NCBI GenBank assembly: GCA_946401755.1
Contig: CAMIVH010000011.1
Location: forward strand, 1-18,435
Direction: 5' to 3'
Length of the DNA stretch: 18,435 bases
Source: an uncultured Caryophanales bacterium
Lineage (GTDB): Bacteria > Bacillota_I > Bacilli_A > RFN20 > CAG-826
The notes below the pieces were generated by a model. The model was given only the letters and a program-made list of their open reading frames with translations. It did not search any database and was not told the DNA's origin. The position numbers were made by a program, and so were the translations under genes. This document shows, piece by piece, positions 16,061-18,435 of the stretch (position 1 is its first letter; each line of letters opens with the position of its first letter).

Positions 16061-17185
16061 TCTTATTCCTTCTTTTTTAATGTTAATCGCTGCGTTATAG
16101 TCGCGGTCATGTTTAAAACCACAAATGGGACAAGTCCAGCTTCTTTGATTCAATGTCAAACTAGATTTACGATAGTTACAGCATGAACATAATTGGCTAG
16201 AAGGGAAGAATTTGTCTACCTTAACCAGTTTCTTATTGAGCCATTCTAGCTTGTACTTTAAATAGTTAAGAAAAGTGCCATAACCTAAATCAAATATAGA
16301 AATACCTAGTTTTAACTTATCTCTTCTTTCACTCATTTCTTTTAGGTCTAGATTCTCCACGAAAACATAATCGTAAGTGTTAGCCAGCTTTCTAGAAGCC
16401 TTATGAAGAAAGTCTTTTCTCTGATTAGCAATGTGCTCATGAAGATTCTTAACTCTTAATAATTGCTTTTGATAGTGAGAAGAATTCTTCTTCATGTGAG
16501 AAAGTTTTCTTTGTTCTTTGGCTAATTTGGTTAGAGAGTCTTGATAATAAGTCGGCATATCAAGATGGTTACCATTACTATCAACAAAAAGATGTTTCAA
16601 AGAGAAATCTAATCCGATTGAATTATTTGGATCTAGAGATTCCTTGATATATTCTCCATAGTCAAAGTATTCTTCTTCGCCCAGTAAAGAAACGTAGTAG
16701 TATTTGCCTGAACGAGAAACACTGACCATGGTGAATTTAAATGATTCTGGTAAATGACGATGTGCTTTAACTTTTACTCTACCCACTTTGGGGATTTGGA
16801 TATCATCCGCGACGAAACGAATAGAGTTTTTTATATTCATGGTCGTATAACCATAATCATTCTTTTTCTTTTTGAATTTAGGGAATTCTGCATTATGTCT
16901 AAAGAAATTCACATAGGCATCATATAAATGGATAACTGTTTGTTGAAGCGCGATAGAATCAACTTCTTTTAAATATGGGAATGTTTCCTTATATTCAGGA
17001 AGAAGCTTAATTAAATCATATTTCTTTATTGAGTAATTCTTATCGGCCTCATGAGATTCAATGCACATAGAAAGAAAGTCATTATAAACTTGACAGCAGC
17101 ATCCTAAAGTCTTCTCAATTAATTCTTTTTGAGAAGGATTAGGATAGATTCTAAAACGATATGTTCTTTTAACTGTCTTAATCAT
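16037..17185 (-). CDS. tnpB: RNA-guided nuclease TnpB (OrfB of IS605)
   Basis: TnpB cuts DNA next to a short target-adjacent motif under RNA guidance and is the ancestor of Cas12. The 382-residue protein looks intact. RuvC residues are present: Asp193 in GLDFSL, Glu277 in FVENLD and Asp362 in HDRDYNAA. A zinc ribbon lies between, with Cys333, Cys336, Cys352 and Cys355. The N-terminus (KTVKRTYRFRIYPN) is typical. AAAGG six bases before the ATG at 17185 supports this start; an upstream in-frame ATG pair at 17236 also follows a GGGGAA and would add 17 residues. The promoter with its palindrome is at 17265-17293. The gene reads into CBS copy 1. Confidence 0.95.
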   Translation of the reverse strand: MIKTVKRTYRFRIYPNPSQKELIEKTLGCCCQVYNDFLSMCIESHEADKNYSIKKYDLIKLLPEYKETFPYLKEVDSIALQQTVIHLYDAYVNFFRHNAEFPKFKKKKNDYGYTTMNIKNSIRFVADDIQIPKVGRVKVKAHRHLPESFKFTMVSVSRSGKYYYVSLLGEEEYFDYGEYIKESLDPNNSIGLDFSLKHLFVDSNGNHLDMPTYYQDSLTKLAKEQRKLSHMKKNSSHYQKQLLRVKNLHEHIANQRKDFLHKASRKLANTYDYVFVENLDLKEMSERRDKLKLGISIFDLGYGTFLNYLKYKLEWLNKKLVKVDKFFPSSQLCSCCNYRKSSLTLNQRSWTCPICGFKHDRDYNAAINIKKEGIRMILNPSN

Positions 17186-17264
17186 AATGCGCCTTTCGAA
17201 ATATAAGAAAAGGGAAATAAATGCTAAATGCATCATCTTCCCCTATATCCTATTTCCTACTATT

Positions 17265-17293
17265 ATTATATCAACTTGTTGATATAAAAGCAA
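17265..17293 (-). promoter_or_regulatory. tnpB promoter overlapped by a 22-bp inverted repeat
   Basis: Minus-strand TTGCTT (17288-17293), 17 bases, TATAAT (17265-17270), the best promoter in the window. The spacer and most of the -10 box are covered by an inverted repeat of TTATATCAAC (17266-17275) and GTTGATATAA (17278-17287) around a two-base centre, placed as a repressor operator would be. Confidence 0.7.
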
Positions 17294-17396
17294 GACTCTA
17301 TCAATACTTTTTAACCAGAAATTAATCAACGCACATATAACTACGCTCAAATCATCCCCTCCTTATAGAAGATAGGGGTCTTTTTTTAGAATTCGA

Positions 17397-17820
17397 TAAA
17401 GAGCATATTTATCTCCTTTATTTATTTGTTATCAATTTGTTTCTTTAAATAGATGAAGACATCTCTTCTTTTAACGATGCCAATAAAGACTTCTCTATCA
17501 TCCACGACCGGGATGAAGTTTTGAGACAACGCTAAAGCGTAGAGTTCATCTAAAGTGGCATCCACAGAGACAGCGTTATATGGACGATATCTTTCAATTT
17601 CTAGAATATTTGTTTTCTCCGCTAAAGCGAGATTAAAGCCACCACTCGCATGGATGAATCTTAAGATGTCACCTTCTGATAAGGAAGTAACATAATGGCC
17701 TTCGTTATCTAAAACAGGCACAACAGTGAACTTATGATAAGCAAACTTTTCGAAGGCTTGTCTAACAGTCATTGTGTTATCTAGATAAAAGGTAGCCGCC
17801 TTAAGCGTAGTAATTTGTAG
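17397..17820 (-). repeat. Direct repeat unit A (CBS gene copy 2 plus remnant of the dehydrogenase start)
   Basis: About 424 bp. In minus-strand order it runs from CTACAAAT in codon six of CBS copy 2 to ATGCTCTTTA, a copy of the alcohol dehydrogenase start with its AAAGGAG site. TTTA (17821-17824) stands directly before the unit and TTTA (17397-17400) ends it. After the second TTTA the mobile element begins; the remnant reads MLFIEF and stops at once. Confidence 0.85.
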
Positions 17821-17838
17821 TAAATTGAAGTTTTCCAT
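17422..17838 (-). CDS. CBS-pair protein, copy 2 (probably the original locus)
   Basis: The 138-residue protein contains the same two CBS motifs as copy 1, in the same order, with no other domain. Starting at MENFNL (17838) gives the native N-terminus; an ORF extension of ten codons upstream passes through the promoter and is unlikely. TATAAT is nine bases before the ATG and no Shine-Dalgarno site is visible, so this gene looks leaderless. The many silent and few amino-acid differences from copy 1 suggest both proteins have stayed under selection. It once probably led into the alcohol dehydrogenase gene, whose copied start follows directly. The ligand and partner are unknown. Confidence 0.9.
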   Translation of the reverse strand: MENFNLLQITTLKAATFYLDNTMTVRQAFEKFAYHKFTVVPVLDNEGHYVTSLSEGDILRFIHASGGFNLALAEKTNILEIERYRPYNAVSVDATLDELYALALSQNFIPVVDDREVFIGIVKRRDVFIYLKKQIDNK

Positions 17839-17847
17839 CTTTCTTAA

Positions 17848-17876
17848 ATTATAGATTATTAATATCAAGTATTAAA
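17848..17876 (-). promoter_or_regulatory. Leaderless-type promoter of CBS copy 2
   Basis: Minus-strand TTTAAT (17871-17876), 17 bases, TATAAT (17848-17853), then nine bases to the ATG. This probably was the promoter of the CBS-dehydrogenase operon before the duplication. Confidence 0.55.
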
Positions 17877-17901
17877 TAAAGAGTCATCAAAACGGATGAC
17901 C
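17876..17901 (-). terminator. Intrinsic terminator after the Pr6Pr-like gene
   Basis: Minus-strand GGTCATC, a CGTTTT loop, GATGAC and TCTTTATTT, about 15 bases after the stop codon at 17916. Its end touches the -35 box of the next gene. Confidence 0.65.
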
Positions 17902-17915
17902 TATTCTGTGGTTTT

Positions 17916-18435
17916 TTATTTGCTAATCGCTTTTTGCCTAAGCCTCATAAATAAGCAATATAAACATCCTAGACCAATGATTGCCCCTAACAAGATGACG
18001 ATCCAAGGGATAATACCCATCGTTCCTTTTTCAAATAAGAAACCATTTGTGTCGATATTTAAGAAGAAATATGGATAATAAAGATTTTCACTATATTCTA
18101 GTTTAAAAATTGCACCAGTATAAACGAATATTACATAGCAAATAGGCGATATGGTAGCTAATAATGAGCTCTTATAGGTAAGTTTAATATCCTTATCAAA
18201 TAAGAAGAAATCCACTATCGCTAAGATAGGCACTATCGCGTGTAAAGAGAAATTATTAAAGGATAATAAATAGTCTACGCCCATTAGTGGCGCTAGCATA
18301 GTAAAGAACACTATAAAGGTGATAGTAATTGCTATAGTAGCGACATATTTAATATGAAGTAATGTTTGATTAATAAAGCTCTTATTAGTGATAAGAACCA
18401 CTACTTCATTAATAAGGAATATCAAAGCCATCAAC
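17916..18435 (-). CDS. Pr6Pr-like integral membrane protein, 3' part
   Basis: The reading frame is open to the window edge, so the N-terminus is missing. The visible 172 residues hold about five membrane segments. The sequence LHAIVPILAIVDFFLFD, a proline in the next segment (ISPICYVIFVY) and YYPYFFLNI after it fit the Pr6Pr (FAR-17a/AIG1-like) membrane family, common in Bacillota and without an assigned activity. It ends with a positively charged tail (RLRQK), which suggests a cytoplasmic C-terminus. The methionines near the edge are probably internal. Confidence 0.75.
   Translation of the reverse strand, partial: LMALIFLINEVVVLITNKSFINQTLLHIKYVATIAITITFIVFFTMLAPLMGVDYLLSFNNFSLHAIVPILAIVDFFLFDKDIKLTYKSSLLATISPICYVIFVYTGAIFKLEYSENLYYPYFFLNIDTNGFLFEKGTMGIIPWIVILLGAIIGLGCLYCLFMRLRQKAISK

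Larger units (their letters stand above)
15898..17396 (-). mobile_element. IS200/IS605-type element with tnpB only
   Basis: About 1.5 kb. The borders were read from where the two flanking repeat units stop being alike. Each end has a similar imperfect hairpin in the same orientation, with the shared core CTTATAGAAGAT: 17356-17378 at the left end and 15907-15929 at the right end. This is the pattern of subterminal hairpins recognised by Y1 transposases. TTTA (17397-17400) precedes the left end. There is no tnpA, so movement would need one acting from elsewhere. No target duplication is expected for this family. The exact end could be off by a few bases. Confidence 0.8.

Noticed and set aside
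17356..17388. Hairpin followed by a T run on the plus strand, looking like an intrinsic terminator
   Set aside because: No plus-strand gene lies upstream. The same hairpin core occurs at the other end of the element in the same orientation, so it is better explained as the transposase recognition hairpin.
15876..17421. A composite transposon or CRISPR-Cas12 locus
   Set aside because: There is one element, no second copy and no spacer array. Hairpins, a lone tnpB and the length fit IS605-type elements.

Overview
The window comes from an AT-rich member of the Bacillota, probably an uncultured, gut-type lineage of Bacilli. The main evidence is the cluster gdpP-rplI-dnaB-walJ-rlmH, which in Bacilli lies in the replication-origin region. 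Serine-rich lipoprotein linkers, Shine-Dalgarno sites of the GGAGG type and use of TGA as a stop (rplI, rlmH) fit ordinary code 11 rather than a mycoplasma code. Almost every gene is on the minus strand; the one clear exception is a membrane protein at 4071-5126.

Layout, left to right. 1-50 is the start of a secreted protein cut by the window edge. 213-2135 is a 640-residue lipoprotein with two related beta-rich domains, preceded by a long structured leader. 2484-3806 is a complete class II xylose isomerase (XylA). 4071-5126 is a divergent DUF1189-like membrane protein. 5123-10685 is the core operon gdpP, rplI, dnaB, walJ, rlmH and a small hypothetical gene, all tightly packed or overlapping. 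10864-11925 is a lipid-anchored aldose 1-epimerase. 12039-13460 is a tryptophan synthase beta-type PLP enzyme with a DNA-binding-like helix-turn-helix domain at its N-terminus. 13579-15903 holds a membrane-anchored C39-like protease, an iron-type alcohol dehydrogenase and a CBS-pair protein. 15898-17396 is an IS200/IS605-type element carrying only tnpB. 17422-17838 is a second copy of the CBS-pair gene. 17916-18435 is the end of a Pr6Pr-like membrane protein.

The most interesting region is 15468-17838. The tnpB element sits exactly between two direct copies (424 and 430 bp) of a unit made of the CBS gene plus the ribosome-binding site and first ten bases of the alcohol dehydrogenase gene. All the breakpoints carry TTTA. 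The element has replaced the start codon of the downstream CBS gene. The predicted omega-RNA guide, which is the sequence just outside the right end, matches the start of the other CBS copy with two mismatches in 20, and that copy also has TTTA directly in front. The two CBS copies differ mostly at silent sites, so both seem to be kept.

Other points worth a look are the helix-turn-helix/TrpB fusion with changed active-site loops, and three genes (gdpP, the C39 protease and CBS copy 2) in which a -10 box stands exactly nine bases before the ATG with no Shine-Dalgarno site, which suggests leaderless mRNAs. I saw no rRNA, tRNA or CRISPR array.
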